From assembly GCF_000428845.1 (NCBI RefSeq), contig NZ_AUAS01000014.1:124001-188000 (forward strand): DNA of 64,000 bases, in the 5' to 3' direction. This document shows positions 15,803-25,700 of the stretch, piece by piece. Position 1 is the first letter of the stretch, and each line of letters starts with the position of its first letter. Position numbers and translations under genes: made by a program. This stretch comes from Dyadobacter alkalitolerans DSM 23607 (GTDB taxonomy: Bacteria > Bacteroidota > Bacteroidia > Cytophagales > Spirosomataceae). The notes under the pieces are model-generated. The model was given only the letters and a program-made list of their open reading frames with translations. It ran no database searches and was not told where the DNA came from.

Positions 15803-18694
15803 TTACTTTTTGAAGATTTTAAACTGTTTTAAGAGCGTGCCGTTGCTGTGCAGGCGGACAACATAAATGCCCGAAGAAATGTATAATCTGGAAAGATCAA
15901 TGTTGGCCAGGTCATCGGAAACCGTAACAAATTCCTTTGGAAAATCAATCTTTTTCCCTGAAACTGTAATCAGCTCGTAGGAAATGTCATTAGCGTCCAA
16001 ATCGGCCGGGAGCTTCACATTGAAAACGCTTTCCACCGGATTCGGGAAAAAACGCCAGTCTTCCAGGTCTTTTGTAATGTTGATAGAATCCCCGTAGGAA
16101 ATGCTGAACTGGATCGAGTTTGTGACAATCGCCGAATCCTCTTTCGTTGCTGTGACCGTGAGGGTGTACCGGCCGATATAAGGTGCGAATCCGCTGGCAT
16201 TTTCGTAAAGTGCAAACGGGAAAGTTTTCGTTTGAGATTTCCTGTTATACGGACCCGTTAAATAGAAATCAACCTTATCGTATTCAAAATTTCCGTGCGC
16301 GTAAATATTCAGGGAGGAAGGTAAATCGCTATGAGCGAGGACGTCATCGCCCGTGAGTTTCCTAATCACACGCTGATCCACTTTGCTGCCGCCTTGCACC
16401 AGTTCGAAACGGAATTTAGGGATTTCAACGATCAGTATAAACGGCACTTCCACATATGCCCCTGCATTATCGTAGGCCCTGATAATGAGCCTGTATTCTC
16501 CCTCCACTGTTGGCGTTCCGGAAAATGTATTGAGTGCGAAGTTGAGCCAGGATGGGCGGTTTTGTAATGTTATCGAAGAAATATACCCGTCGGGATCACC
16601 AAAGATTTCTGTTGGTAAAATGTAGTTAAACGGCATGTTTAATTGTCCATACTTGACTGGTAATGAACCAGCCGCATAAGGCGGCGCATTAAGGAACTGC
16701 TTTTCGACGACTTTAATCGTGAAATAGGTTTCCACAAAGGCATTCAGATCGTCATATGCCTTCAAACTAATGCGAAATTCACCCAAGCTAGGCGGCGTTC
16801 CGGTGAGAACACCATTTGTAAATTTAAGCCAGCTTGGAAGCTCGCTTGCTTCGATTTTGGTCACTTCACCGTCTGCATCCTCAAATGCGCCATCGTTGAT
16901 GGGCAGTGAAAATGGCTCGTTTACAGCAATGGTCTGATTTGAAAAACTGGCATCTACCGTTGGTGGCTTGTTGGCATTTTCACGCGTATCCACACGAACG
17001 GTCAGGAATGCTTCCGTGACACCGCCTTCATCATCAATTCCTTTTACCTGAATGCGATAATCCCCAAGCGTTGCCGGCCGTCCTCTCAGCTGACCGTTTT
17101 CAAATTTCAGCCAGGATGGCAAAGTGCCGACCTCCATTCTCACAACCGTTCCGTCCACATCGGAAAAAGTATCAATGGGCAGCTTGTAAGCGAAATCTTT
17201 GTTAACCGCAATGATCTGCATCGGCACCGGCTTGAACACATACGGTGGGTAATTAGATGCATCGTCCCAATATTCAGGAGCGAGAATGTCTTCATTCAGA
17301 CCAATATAAACTGGTTTTGGGTTATTCGGATCGGCGTAAGCACGTTTTCTCCATTCGTCGTAAACAACATTCATCGGCCCGCTTTTTTCCACAGCTGCCG
17401 AAAGCCTGTAACTCACGGAATCGGTATAAACGATGGGTTTCATCGGCTGGTTAAGCCAGGTCTGAGCGGCCTGCCGGAGAAAAGGTTCGGCCCTCGACAT
17501 TGTGCTTTGAACGGACGCTACAACGGCAACCACATTTGCGCCGTGAGCAAAATTTTCGTTAATCTGCCTTAAATGAGCATTGTTGTCAAATACTGTGTTG
17601 ATAAACAGCTCATTAGCAATTATAAAGTTAGCAGGAGCAGTACTTTTAATGATATCAACGGACCATCTGTGATCGTGCGTGGCGAGGTCGTCATTGATTT
17701 TTATACCGTTGGATTTTTCATTTAAACTCCTGAAACCCAGCGTTCCGCGTACACTGGAAATTCTGTCAAAAACAGAGCCATAGTCAGATACAAATTTGAC
17801 ATTCGGATCAACAGACTTAACGGCCGTGATCATTTGCTCTGTAAAACGCTTCAAGATAAGGTGACGGTAAATGTACCAGTCCTTACCAGCACGCTGACGG
17901 AACGATTCTGAGGGTTCCCAAGGCGTTGCAGGCGGTAACACCTCTTCGAAATTCTTGTGGTTGATCCCCCATAAATAATTGAGGCGCTGGAGCTTCTTAT
18001 AATGTGATATCAAAAACTCCCTGAACCCGGTTATCATGGACCTGGAATAATCGTATACCGCAGGGCTTTCCTTGCCATTTTCGATCAGACTGCCAGGATA
18101 TTCGCCTTCCTGCGTTCCCGTGGTCGTTATGGAAACGAATAACAGCTGTTTGTTGGTCTGAAGATATTTATATCGAGTAACCGTTTCCTTGACAAATGCT
18201 TGTGCTTTTGCCGAGATCGCATCATTATCAAATCCAAATGAAGTATCCTGATATCCACTGATTACCGGCTTGCCTGTGGAGCTCATATGGCTGTCCGAAG
18301 GTTCCCAAAAGCCCTTAATCCGCGTGCTATGCCTGCCCAGGTGAATGCGCAGCGCCACCTTCATTCCCAAATCCGTAGCTGTTTTGATTTGCTGGTCGAA
18401 TTTGTCCCAAAGCGGCTTGTCTGTCGGTGAGGTATAATAGATTTTATCCCAGGGAATGGTAAGATAAACCGCATTCATTCCGTACGCATGTGCCGACCTG
18501 ATCAGATCCAGCTCAGGGCCCTTTTCATCTTTATCCAACACATTAAGCAGCATCAGTGCCAGATAGCGCTGGTTGTCCGCCTCGGTCGTTCCAGGATTGG
18601 TCTGGGCATGGAGCGTTTGAAAAGAGATAGTCCAAGCCAAAACCACAAAGAATATCTTCGTGAGCAATTTAGACCCGTACGTAGAATGATGCAT
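15803..18694 (-). CDS. T9SS-exported protein with GH-like barrel and three Ig-like repeats
   Basis: 963 residues. A signal peptide (to about 30, ending LHAQ) precedes a region of about 420 residues that reads like a TIM-barrel glycoside hydrolase of the GH42/clan-A sort (AYGMNAVYLTIPWDKIYY, GMKVALRIHLGRH). Candidate catalytic acids are in the GTQEGEYPG and IANELFIN stretches, but I cannot assign them. Three Ig/cadherin-like repeats of about 93 residues follow, each with a PSWL(K/N)F core (near 525, 618 and 712). The last 85 or so residues, from FFPNPVES to FKIFKK, form a type A T9SS C-terminal sorting domain. It should be exported by type IX secretion and anchored on or released from the surface. 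It is the last gene of a unit with two glycosyltransferases, 1 base after GT4. The substrate is unknown. Confidence 0.78.
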   Translation of the reverse strand: MHHSTYGSKLLTKIFFVVLAWTISFQTLHAQTNPGTTEADNQRYLALMLLNVLDKDEKGPELDLIRSAHAYGMNAVYLTIPWDKIYYTSPTDKPLWDKFDQQIKTATDLGMKVALRIHLGRHSTRIKGFWEPSDSHMSSTGKPVISGYQDTSFGFDNDAISAKAQAFVKETVTRYKYLQTNKQLLFVSITTTGTQEGEYPGSLIENGKESPAVYDYSRSMITGFREFLISHYKKLQRLNYLWGINHKNFEEVLPPATPWEPSESFRQRAGKDWYIYRHLILKRFTEQMITAVKSVDPNVKFVSDYGSVFDRISSVRGTLGFRSLNEKSNGIKINDDLATHDHRWSVDIIKSTAPANFIIANELFINTVFDNNAHLRQINENFAHGANVVAVVASVQSTMSRAEPFLRQAAQTWLNQPMKPIVYTDSVSYRLSAAVEKSGPMNVVYDEWRKRAYADPNNPKPVYIGLNEDILAPEYWDDASNYPPYVFKPVPMQIIAVNKDFAYKLPIDTFSDVDGTVVRMEVGTLPSWLKFENGQLRGRPATLGDYRIQVKGIDDEGGVTEAFLTVRVDTRENANKPPTVDASFSNQTIAVNEPFSLPINDGAFEDADGEVTKIEASELPSWLKFTNGVLTGTPPSLGEFRISLKAYDDLNAFVETYFTIKVVEKQFLNAPPYAAGSLPVKYGQLNMPFNYILPTEIFGDPDGYISSITLQNRPSWLNFALNTFSGTPTVEGEYRLIIRAYDNAGAYVEVPFILIVEIPKFRFELVQGGSKVDQRVIRKLTGDDVLAHSDLPSSLNIYAHGNFEYDKVDFYLTGPYNRKSQTKTFPFALYENASGFAPYIGRYTLTVTATKEDSAIVTNSIQFSISYGDSINITKDLEDWRFFPNPVESVFNVKLPADLDANDISYELITVSGKKIDFPKEFVTVSDDLANIDLSRLYISSGIYVVRLHSNGTLLKQFKIFKK

Positions 18695-18695
18695 G

Positions 18696-19811
18696 CTAAT
18701 AATTTTTATCTATTAATTCGATCCAGTTTTTATAACCATTGTCCACGTTGAACCGACTGGCTACTTCAATGCTTTTTTCACTGCTGGTTGCCGTTTCGCC
18801 GCTCATTACCGAGCGGATTCCTTTTACCATTTGTTTTATACTAATATCCTGAGTAACAATGCCCATGCCTTCTTTTACAAATTCCGAAACACCACCAGAA
18901 GGAAATGAAACAATAGGCTTACCGAGCAGCGCAGCTTCAATCATCACCAAAGGAAACGGGTCCTGACGGGACGTGAGTAAAAACCCATTTCCCATGTTAA
19001 GGTAATTATAATAATCTTCTTTCTGCTTTCCGACGAGGTGAATTTTCGTCGCCGATTTTGAATTCCTGCAACGTTGTTCTGTGTAATAAACGAGCCCGTC
19101 ATCAATGCTTGCTCCCACCCATATCAGGTGAACGCGCGGATCGTTAAGTTCTTGTGCAAGATCGGGTAACATATCAAAACCTTTTCTTTCCGAGGTCATT
19201 CCCGACAGAATCCACACAAAATCATCGGCTGGAATGCCTAATGCCCGTTTCAGCTCGGCTGTGCGCCTCTCATCTTTTTTTACAAGGGTGTGATCAATAA
19301 AAGAATAAAGCAGCTCCACATTTTTTCCACCGGCATCTTTAATCGGTTCACAAGTCGTTTGCGAGCAGCCGATAAGCAGGCTGGAATAATCGATAATGCT
19401 TTTGAAGTCCGGCGAACTTAAATAAGTGTAGGTCAATGGCATTTCATGAAAATGTGTGATCACCGGAATGGAAAATTCCTTGGCAACCACAATCGTTTCA
19501 GGCATCATCGTTGTATTTACATACCAAAAATCAGCCTTGAAATCCTTTGCCAGTTTTCTGAGATATTTCAATGTAGGATGGATCCCAAGGTGAAAAGAGA
19601 TCTTTTCCACGATATTGAAAGTTTTAGGCGCTATAAAAACGGGAATGTCCGAGGGAAATTCTTTCAATAATTCACCATTTGCAAAACTTACAATGCCGAT
19701 ATCAAAGCGGCTTCGGTCAATTTTGTTCACGATATAAAGCAGCATCATTTCTGACCCTGTCCGCGTTGCATAAGGAGTAAAGAAGAGGATCTTTTTCTTA
19801 ACGTTGTTCAT
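18696..19811 (-). CDS. GT4-like glycosyltransferase
   Basis: 371 residues, GT-B fold expected, cytosolic or membrane-associated. The N-terminal part starts KKKILFFTPYATRTGSEMM (GT4-type glycine-rich start) and the C-terminal nucleotide-sugar half carries LSGMTSERKGFDML and PFPLVMIEAALLGKPIV, the E(x7)E-type region of family 4. Its sugar donor and acceptor cannot be read. Its start overlaps the upstream GT2 gene by 14 bases and its stop lies one base before the downstream start, so the three genes are tightly coupled. Likely role: assembly of a cell-surface glycan. Confidence 0.87.
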   Translation of the reverse strand: MNNVKKKILFFTPYATRTGSEMMLLYIVNKIDRSRFDIGIVSFANGELLKEFPSDIPVFIAPKTFNIVEKISFHLGIHPTLKYLRKLAKDFKADFWYVNTTMMPETIVVAKEFSIPVITHFHEMPLTYTYLSSPDFKSIIDYSSLLIGCSQTTCEPIKDAGGKNVELLYSFIDHTLVKKDERRTAELKRALGIPADDFVWILSGMTSERKGFDMLPDLAQELNDPRVHLIWVGASIDDGLVYYTEQRCRNSKSATKIHLVGKQKEDYYNYLNMGNGFLLTSRQDPFPLVMIEAALLGKPIVSFPSGGVSEFVKEGMGIVTQDISIKQMVKGIRSVMSGETATSSEKSIEVASRFNVDNGYKNWIELIDKNY

Positions 19812-20814
19812 GTACAGCTGTTAGCAGATCAATATTTTCTTCGGGCTTTATCTTGTAGAGCCCTTTCTTCAATAGGAGTGTTTTCCAAAAATATTTCAGG
19901 ATGACCCTGGTTTTGCGCACATATATATGTTGCGTTCGCAGTTCCGTGAAGGGGTTACCGTCTTTTTTCAGGTTTAAAGCCATTTTCCAGCCATAAATAA
20001 CGGGGATCATAAGAATGTAATGTGCAATGAGCAGCAAATACTGAAGCATTCCATATTGTTTCCGCACCCACAGGAAGTTGGAAATCTGCATTTGCGTGCT
20101 GAAACGGTTGATCCACGAAATATTCGTCCGCCGGAAAGGATTTTTGTTTTCCAGGTGAATGAACTTGCAGTCTTTGAAATAGCAAAGCTTCCCCAGCTTC
20201 CCAAGCCGCCCCGACCATTCAACATCTTCGCCATACATAAAGAAATCATCACTGAACCCGCCTGTTTTCTCAAATCCTTCCCTGCGAACAAAAATGAAAG
20301 CGCCCACAAGCCAGTCATACTGGTCAGGATCGGCATATTGGGGATCAGGATAAAGCTTTTTCACGACCTTATCTACGGTATTACTGATCGGAAGGATGAA
20401 AAATGTGCGGCGGAAGTCGTTAAAACTTTGGTAAAAAGGCATTGGCGTGCCGTCGGCGTAATATTGGAGTGCGCCGCATGCGATAATGTCGGTTCGCACA
20501 TTCAGGCGTTCGAAGCAGCGGTGAATGACATTGTCGGTAATTAATGTGTCCGCATTCAGCAGCAGAAAATATTTTCCTTTTGCTACGGCCATTCCCCTGT
20601 TATTAGCAATCCCAAAACCGTCGTTAGAAGGCGCGTTAATCCATGTAATCTCCGGATATGCCCTTCTGACTAATTCGCCACCACCGTTTTCCGGATCATT
20701 ATCAACAACAATAATCTCAAAAGAAATGCCTGAAGTAAACTGATAAATAGAGTCTAAACAATTGATTATGAGCTGAGGCGTCCGATAATTGATAATGATA
20801 ATGGATACATCCAT
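19798..20814 (-). CDS. GT2-family glycosyltransferase (rhamnosyltransferase-like)
   Basis: 338 residues from the ATG at 20814 (MDVSIIIINYRTP); an upstream in-frame start would add 19 residues that do not fit the family. The GT-A fold is shown by IIVVDNDPENGG (nucleotide binding), LLNADT (DxD-like position), and GAFIFVRREGFEKTGGFSDDFFMYGEDVEWSGRL with the ED acceptor-base motif. This is the WcaG/RfbF-like group that transfers sugars, often rhamnose, to surface polysaccharides. A hydrophobic segment near 265-285 may touch the membrane. It is the first gene of the GT2-GT4-T9SS unit; a TATTTTTG box lies at 20838-20845. Confidence 0.88.
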   Translation of the reverse strand: MDVSIIIINYRTPQLIINCLDSIYQFTSGISFEIIVVDNDPENGGGELVRRAYPEITWINAPSNDGFGIANNRGMAVAKGKYFLLLNADTLITDNVIHRCFERLNVRTDIIACGALQYYADGTPMPFYQSFNDFRRTFFILPISNTVDKVVKKLYPDPQYADPDQYDWLVGAFIFVRREGFEKTGGFSDDFFMYGEDVEWSGRLGKLGKLCYFKDCKFIHLENKNPFRRTNISWINRFSTQMQISNFLWVRKQYGMLQYLLLIAHYILMIPVIYGWKMALNLKKDGNPFTELRTQHIYVRKTRVILKYFWKTLLLKKGLYKIKPEENIDLLTAVHEQR

Positions 20815-20837
20815 GCAGAGGTGTGTATGTTTTGGGG

Positions 20838-20845
20838 CAAAAATA
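20838..20845 (-). promoter_or_regulatory. Putative -7 box of the glycosyltransferase unit
   Basis: TATTTTTG on the minus strand matches TAnnTTTG and lies 24 bases before the GT2 ATG. No clear -33 box; it partly overlaps the T-rich end of the thiolase terminator, so it may be a chance match. Confidence 0.35.
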
Positions 20846-20850
20846 AAGAA

Positions 20851-20884
20851 TCTCCGCCGAAGATGGTTCATTCTTCAACGGAGA
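20851..20884 (-). terminator. Intrinsic terminator after thiolase gene
   Basis: Stem tctccg/cggaga plus an inner gaaga/tcttc helix, followed on the minus strand by ttctttattttt. It lies 33 bases past the thiolase stop and separates it from the glycosyltransferase unit. Confidence 0.7.
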
Positions 20885-20916
20885 CCGTAAAATAAGTTAT
20901 GCAATTACCGAACGGT

Positions 20917-22095
20917 TTAATTTAACCTTTCAAAAATTCCTGCAACGCCTTGTCCGCCGCCAACACAGGCTGTTACCATGCCGTATTTTTGATTTCTGCG
21001 TTCCATTTCATTGAATAACTGCACAGAAAGCCGCGCACCGGTTGATCCCAATGCGTGTCCCAAAGCGATTGCACCACCATTAGGATTCACAATTTCCGGG
21101 TTAATGTCCAGTTCCTGGATCACTGCCAGCGATTGTGCCGCAAATGCTTCATTCAGTTCTATTTGTTCAATGTCATTCAGTTTTAATCCCGCTTGTTTCA
21201 ATGCAATAGGGATAGCAGCCACCGGTCCGATTCCCATAACCCGCGGGTCCACTCCGGCAGTTGCATAGGAAAGCATTTTAGCAATGGGTTTCAAATTCAG
21301 CTCCTCCACCATCTTCTCCGACATGACCATGACAAATGCTGCTCCGTCGGAAGTTTGGGATGAATTTCCTGCGGTTACGGTTCCTCCGGCTGCAAAAACG
21401 GGTTTCAATTTATTCAATGCTTCCAAAGTCGTGTCCGCACGCGGGCCTTCGTCCTGGCTTACCACGGTTTCCTTCGTTTTCTTTTTGCCGGAGGCAGCAT
21501 CAAAATACGTTTCCTTCACCGTTACTGGCACAATTCCGTCCGCAAACCGGCCCTCTTTCTGCGCCCTTAATGCTTTCTGGTGCGAGCTGAAAGCGAATTC
21601 ATCCTGCTTCTCGCGGCTGATGTTGTAATCTTTCGCAACCTGCTCGGCGGTCAGGCCCATGCTTAAATAGTAATCCGGGTTGGTGTGTGCAATGTCATAG
21701 TTCAATGCTGTTTTCCAGCCCATTGTAGGAACTAGTGACATGGATTCTGTTCCACCTGCAATGATGCAATCGGCCATTCCGGCATGAATTTTCGCTGATG
21801 CCATGGCAATGGCTTCCACGCCGCTGCCGCAATAACGGTTGATCGTAATGCCCGAAACGTTTTTCGGAAGTGCCAGCAAAGCCACGTAACGGCCCATTTG
21901 CATGCCCTGCTCCGCTTCTGGCACCGCATTGCCGACAATCACATCGTCTACACGCGCAGGATCAAGGTTAGGGATTTTTTCAAGCAGATATTTGATGACA
22001 GTTGCTCCGAGGTCGTCAGGACGGGTAAAACGGAAGCCTCCCCGGGAAGCTTTTCCGACGGCGCTACGGTAACCGGCAACTATGTATGCATTCAT
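20917..22095 (-). CDS. fadA: Acetyl-CoA C-acyltransferase (thiolase)
   Basis: 392 residues from the ATG at 22095 (MNAYIVAGYRSAVGK). Degradative thiolase: cleaves 3-ketoacyl-CoA to acetyl-CoA and a shortened acyl-CoA, the last step of beta-oxidation; a biosynthetic acetoacetyl-CoA role is possible. The nucleophile Cys is in INRYCGSGVEA (about residue 90), the GHALGSTGAR histidine region near 350 and the C-terminal Cys in TACVGGGQG near 380. A palindrome identical in form to that at the acyl-CoA dehydrogenase promoter lies 48 bases before the start, so the two genes are probably co-regulated. The partner fadB-type enzyme is not adjacent. Confidence 0.93.
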   Translation of the reverse strand: MNAYIVAGYRSAVGKASRGGFRFTRPDDLGATVIKYLLEKIPNLDPARVDDVIVGNAVPEAEQGMQMGRYVALLALPKNVSGITINRYCGSGVEAIAMASAKIHAGMADCIIAGGTESMSLVPTMGWKTALNYDIAHTNPDYYLSMGLTAEQVAKDYNISREKQDEFAFSSHQKALRAQKEGRFADGIVPVTVKETYFDAASGKKKTKETVVSQDEGPRADTTLEALNKLKPVFAAGGTVTAGNSSQTSDGAAFVMVMSEKMVEELNLKPIAKMLSYATAGVDPRVMGIGPVAAIPIALKQAGLKLNDIEQIELNEAFAAQSLAVIQELDINPEIVNPNGGAIALGHALGSTGARLSVQLFNEMERRNQKYGMVTACVGGGQGVAGIFERLN

Positions 22096-22142
22096 ATATG
22101 TCTGATATTTAGTTTGGAGCGTAACACAGGCATTGGAGAATA

Positions 22143-22156
22143 GTATGCCTGCATAC
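22143..22156. promoter_or_regulatory. Candidate fatty-acid operator upstream of thiolase
   Basis: Perfect GTATGC-CT-GCATAC palindrome, 48 bases upstream of the thiolase ATG; third copy of the site found at the acyl-CoA dehydrogenase promoter. Confidence 0.65.
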
Positions 22157-22189
22157 CATTGGTAAAAATAGCAATTAATCATAAAACAA

Positions 22190-22221
22190 CAAACCACCGG
22201 AATTTGTTTTCCGGTGGTTTG
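22190..22221 (-). terminator. Intrinsic terminator after pspC
   Basis: Perfect 11-bp stem caaaccaccgg/ccggtggtttg around a 10-nt loop, followed on the minus strand by ttgttttat. Lies 36 bases past the pspC stop. Confidence 0.75.
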
Positions 22222-22257
22222 CAATTACCAAGTCTTACTGATGGAACCTTTGATATT

Positions 22258-22491
22258 TTAAGAATAAATCCGATGTTCTTCGTGTGTTTTGGGCCTTTTA
22301 GCGCCGTCCGGCATCACGATCCAAAGGATAATGTAAAACAGGATGATAGGAAATGTTACCGGAATGAAAACGCCCAAAACGAAAAGTACACGGACGATCG
22401 TTACATCTATATCCAGATAATCCGCGATTCCGGATGCTACACCACCTATGATTTTGCTGCTTGTATTGCGAAATAATCTGTTGTTGTTCAT
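22258..22491 (-). CDS. PspC domain protein
   Basis: 77 residues, one PspC domain: MNNNRLFRNTSSKIIGGVASGIADYLD, then a hydrophobic helix (about 33-62) ending WIVMP. The domain is known from phage-shock and envelope-stress proteins. Here it stands alone, without the long C-terminal or partner domain often found in Bacteroidota. The start is the ATG at 22491. Its promoter box TACCTTTG (22524-22531) is overlapped by a 19-bp near-perfect dyad (22530-22548), implying repression by a dimeric DNA-binding protein. Confidence 0.9.
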   Translation of the reverse strand: MNNNRLFRNTSSKIIGGVASGIADYLDIDVTIVRVLFVLGVFIPVTFPIILFYIILWIVMPDGAKRPKTHEEHRIYS

Positions 22492-22523
22492 GGCTGTCGT
22501 TGTTTATTTTTTCTTTGATGATT

Positions 22524-22548
22524 CAAAGGTACTGTGTATTACATAGTA
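22524..22548 (-). promoter_or_regulatory. pspC promoter -7 box with overlapping operator-like dyad
   Basis: TACCTTTG (22531-22524, minus strand) gives a start about 26 bases before pspC. The dyad TACTGTGTA-T-TACATAGTA (22530-22548) has one mismatch between arms and overlaps the box by two bases, filling the -33/-7 spacer. Confidence 0.6.
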
Positions 22549-22560
22549 GTTGAAAATAAT

Positions 22561-22786
22561 TGGTATAAGCGGTTCTCTTGCCTGAGTATGGGTGCCTTAT
22601 TGGTTTGAGCAAACGGTAAAAAAACACTAGAGTTACATTAGGATTCTTCTGATTCATATACAATACTATTTGCAATGAATTACCTTTGAGTTTGAAAATG
22701 ATAGCTTTGCTGACAATCTGGCACGATTAGCGGGCAGGCTCAATTATTTTTCTGTAAATGATCGGTTAAAAACATATACTAAAATC
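22561..22786 (+). other. Upstream region of secA
   Basis: Gene-free part of the 295-base divergent gap. It holds two exact TAnnTTTG boxes pointing toward secA, TACCTTTG at 22681-22688 and TAGCTTTG at 22702-22709, neither with a TTG at 19-20 bases upstream. The leader to the secA ATG would be about 70-95 bases. Nothing else is recognisable. Confidence 0.45.
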
Positions 22787-25700
22787 ATGTTTAAAATATT
22801 TTCAAAGCTGTTCGGCACAAAATCAGAACGGGATTTAAAAGAATTGACTCCCTACGTTGATAAAGTCAATGCCGAATACGCACTCCTGGCTTCCTTAACC
22901 AATGATGACCTGCGGGCAAAATCCGAAGGTCTGAAACAACATATTGCCGACAACCTGAAATCCATTGATGACCAGATTGCTGCTTTAAGGCAACAAGCTG
23001 CTGATGAGCCTAATGTCGATAGCAAAGAAGCGATTTTCAAGAAAATTGATGCCCTTGATCTGGATCGAAATAAAGAACTCGAAAAGATCCTTTTGGATAT
23101 TTTGCCAAAAGCCTTTGCCATTGTAAAAGAAACGGCGCGCCGCTTCAAGGAAAATGAAAAGCTGGAAGTGACGGCTTCTTTCTTCGACAGGGAAGTGGCA
23201 TCCAAAAAGTCACACGTTGTTATTGAAGGTGACAAAGCTTACTGGAATACAACCTGGGATGTAATCGGCCAGCCTATAAAGTGGAACATGCTGCATTATG
23301 ATGTGCAGCTGATCGGTGGTGTGGTTTTGCACCAGGGGAAGATCTCTGAAATGGCGACAGGGGAAGGTAAAACGCTAGTTGCAACACTTCCTGCATTCCT
23401 TAATGCATTGGCAGGAAACGGCGTTCACATTGTAACCGTGAACGATTACCTGGCAAAACGTGATGCAGAATGGAATGCACCTCTTTTTGAATTTCACGGC
23501 ATGAGCGTCGATTGCATCGACCGCCATCAGCCCAACACCATTGCCCGCAGAAATGCATATAAAGCCTCATTAACTTACGGAACCAACAACGAGTTCGGCT
23601 TCGACTATCTGCGTGACAACATGTCACGTACGCCGGAAGAACTCGTTCAGCGCAAGCACCACTTTGCAATGGTCGATGAGGTTGACTCCGTATTGATCGA
23701 TGATGCGCGTACGCCGTTGATCATTAGCGGGCCAGTTCCAAGAGGAGATGAGCAGGAATATCTGGAATTAAAACCACGCGTTTCGCGGATCGTTGAAGCA
23801 CAGAAAAAGCTAGCGATGGATTTCCTTACCGACGCCCGAAAGAAAATTGCAGCCGGCGATAAAAAAGAAGGAGCATTATCCTTGTTCCGTGCACATCGCG
23901 GGATGCCGAAATACAAGCCTTTGATTAAATATCTGAGTGAATCGGGTATTAAGGCGCTCATGCAGGAATCTGAATCCATTTATCTTGCTGAAAACCAGAA
24001 ACTGATGCCAGTAGCGGACGAGCCGCTTTACTTCACCATCGACGAGCGTCATAACAGCATTGAACTAACAGAAAAAGGAATCGACTTTCTGACAGGTGAG
24101 TCAGAAGAAACCAATTTCTTTATCCTGCCCGACATTGCGGTTGATCTGGATGCGATTGAGAAAGACGCATCATTGAATGAGCAGGAACGCATTATCAGAA
24201 AAGAAGCATTAATTCGCGATTATTCTGTAAAAACTGCTCGTATCCATACAGTTAACCAACTTTTGAAAGCATTTACGCTTTTCGAAAAAGACGTGGAATA
24301 CGTGATCATGGACGGAAAGGTTAAGATCGTCGATGAGCAGACTGGCCGTATCATGGATGGCCGTCGTTATTCCGACGGTTTACACCAGGCGATTGAAGCG
24401 AAAGAGAATGTGCGCGTTGAAGATGCCACTCAGACTTACGCGACAGTTACCCTACAAAATTACTTCCGTATGTATCACAAGCTGGCCGGTATGACCGGAA
24501 CGGCGGAGACGGAAGCGGGTGAATTCTGGGAAATTTACAAACTGGATGTGGTTTCGATCCCTACCAATGTAAACGCGGTAAGGAAAGACCATGAAGATAA
24601 AGTGTATCGTTCGGTTCGTGAGAAATATAATGCGGTAACGGATGAAATTGTAGAGCTTGTTGAAGCCGGGCGGCCTGTTTTGGTGGGTACAACTTCGGTT
24701 GAAAACTCCGAGATCATCAGCCGGATGCTTACATTAAGAAAAATCCAACACCAGGTGCTTAATGCCAAGCAACACCAGCGCGAGGCGGAAGTGGTGACAG
24801 AAGCCGGTAAGCCGGGAACTGTGACAATTGCAACCAACATGGCTGGTCGTGGAACGGACATTAAGCTTACGCCGGAATCGAAAAAAGCGGGCGGACTTGC
24901 GATCATTGGTACAGAACGTCACGAAAGCCGTCGTGTAGACAGGCAGTTGCGCGGTCGTTCCGGTCGCCAGGGCGACCCGGGTTCTTCTCAATTCTTTGTC
25001 TCATTGGAAGATAACCTGATGCGTCTCTTCGGTTCTGACCGGATGGCGAAGGTGATGGACCGGATGGGATTGGAAGAAGGTGAAGTAATCCAGAGCGGAA
25101 TGATCACCAAATCCATCGAACGCGCGCAGAAAAAGGTTGAAGAGAATAACTTCGGCATGCGGAAGCGTCTTTTGGAATATGATGACGTGATGAACTATCA
25201 GCGTGACGCCATTTATACACGTCGCCGCAATGCATTGTTTGGAGAACGTCTGGCGGTTGACATTGCAAATACATTATATGATGTATGTGATGAGTTGGTT
25301 AGCTCTGCAACTTCTTATGCGGAACTTGAACTGGCAGTGATCACAACATTAGGAATGGAAGTTCCTTACAGTGAGGCGGAATATGGTTCAATGAGGCCTG
25401 CGGACCGTTCACAAAAGCTTTACGATGCGGCTGAAAAGCAATATCAGGAGAAAAATGCTTCGATAGCAGCAAAAGCATTCCCTGTTTTGAGCTCTATTTA
25501 CGCAGAACGCGGTGCAACGATTTCTGAAATCATGATCCCGTTCAGTGACGGAATCCGTCAGACTGGCGTTGTGGTGGGCTTGAAAAAGGCTATCGAAAAC
25601 GAGGGAAGGGAAATCACGACCGAAATGGAGAAGGCCATCGTGCTTTCGCTGATCGACCAGGAGTGGAAAGAGCATTTGCGTGAAATGGATGATTTGAAAC

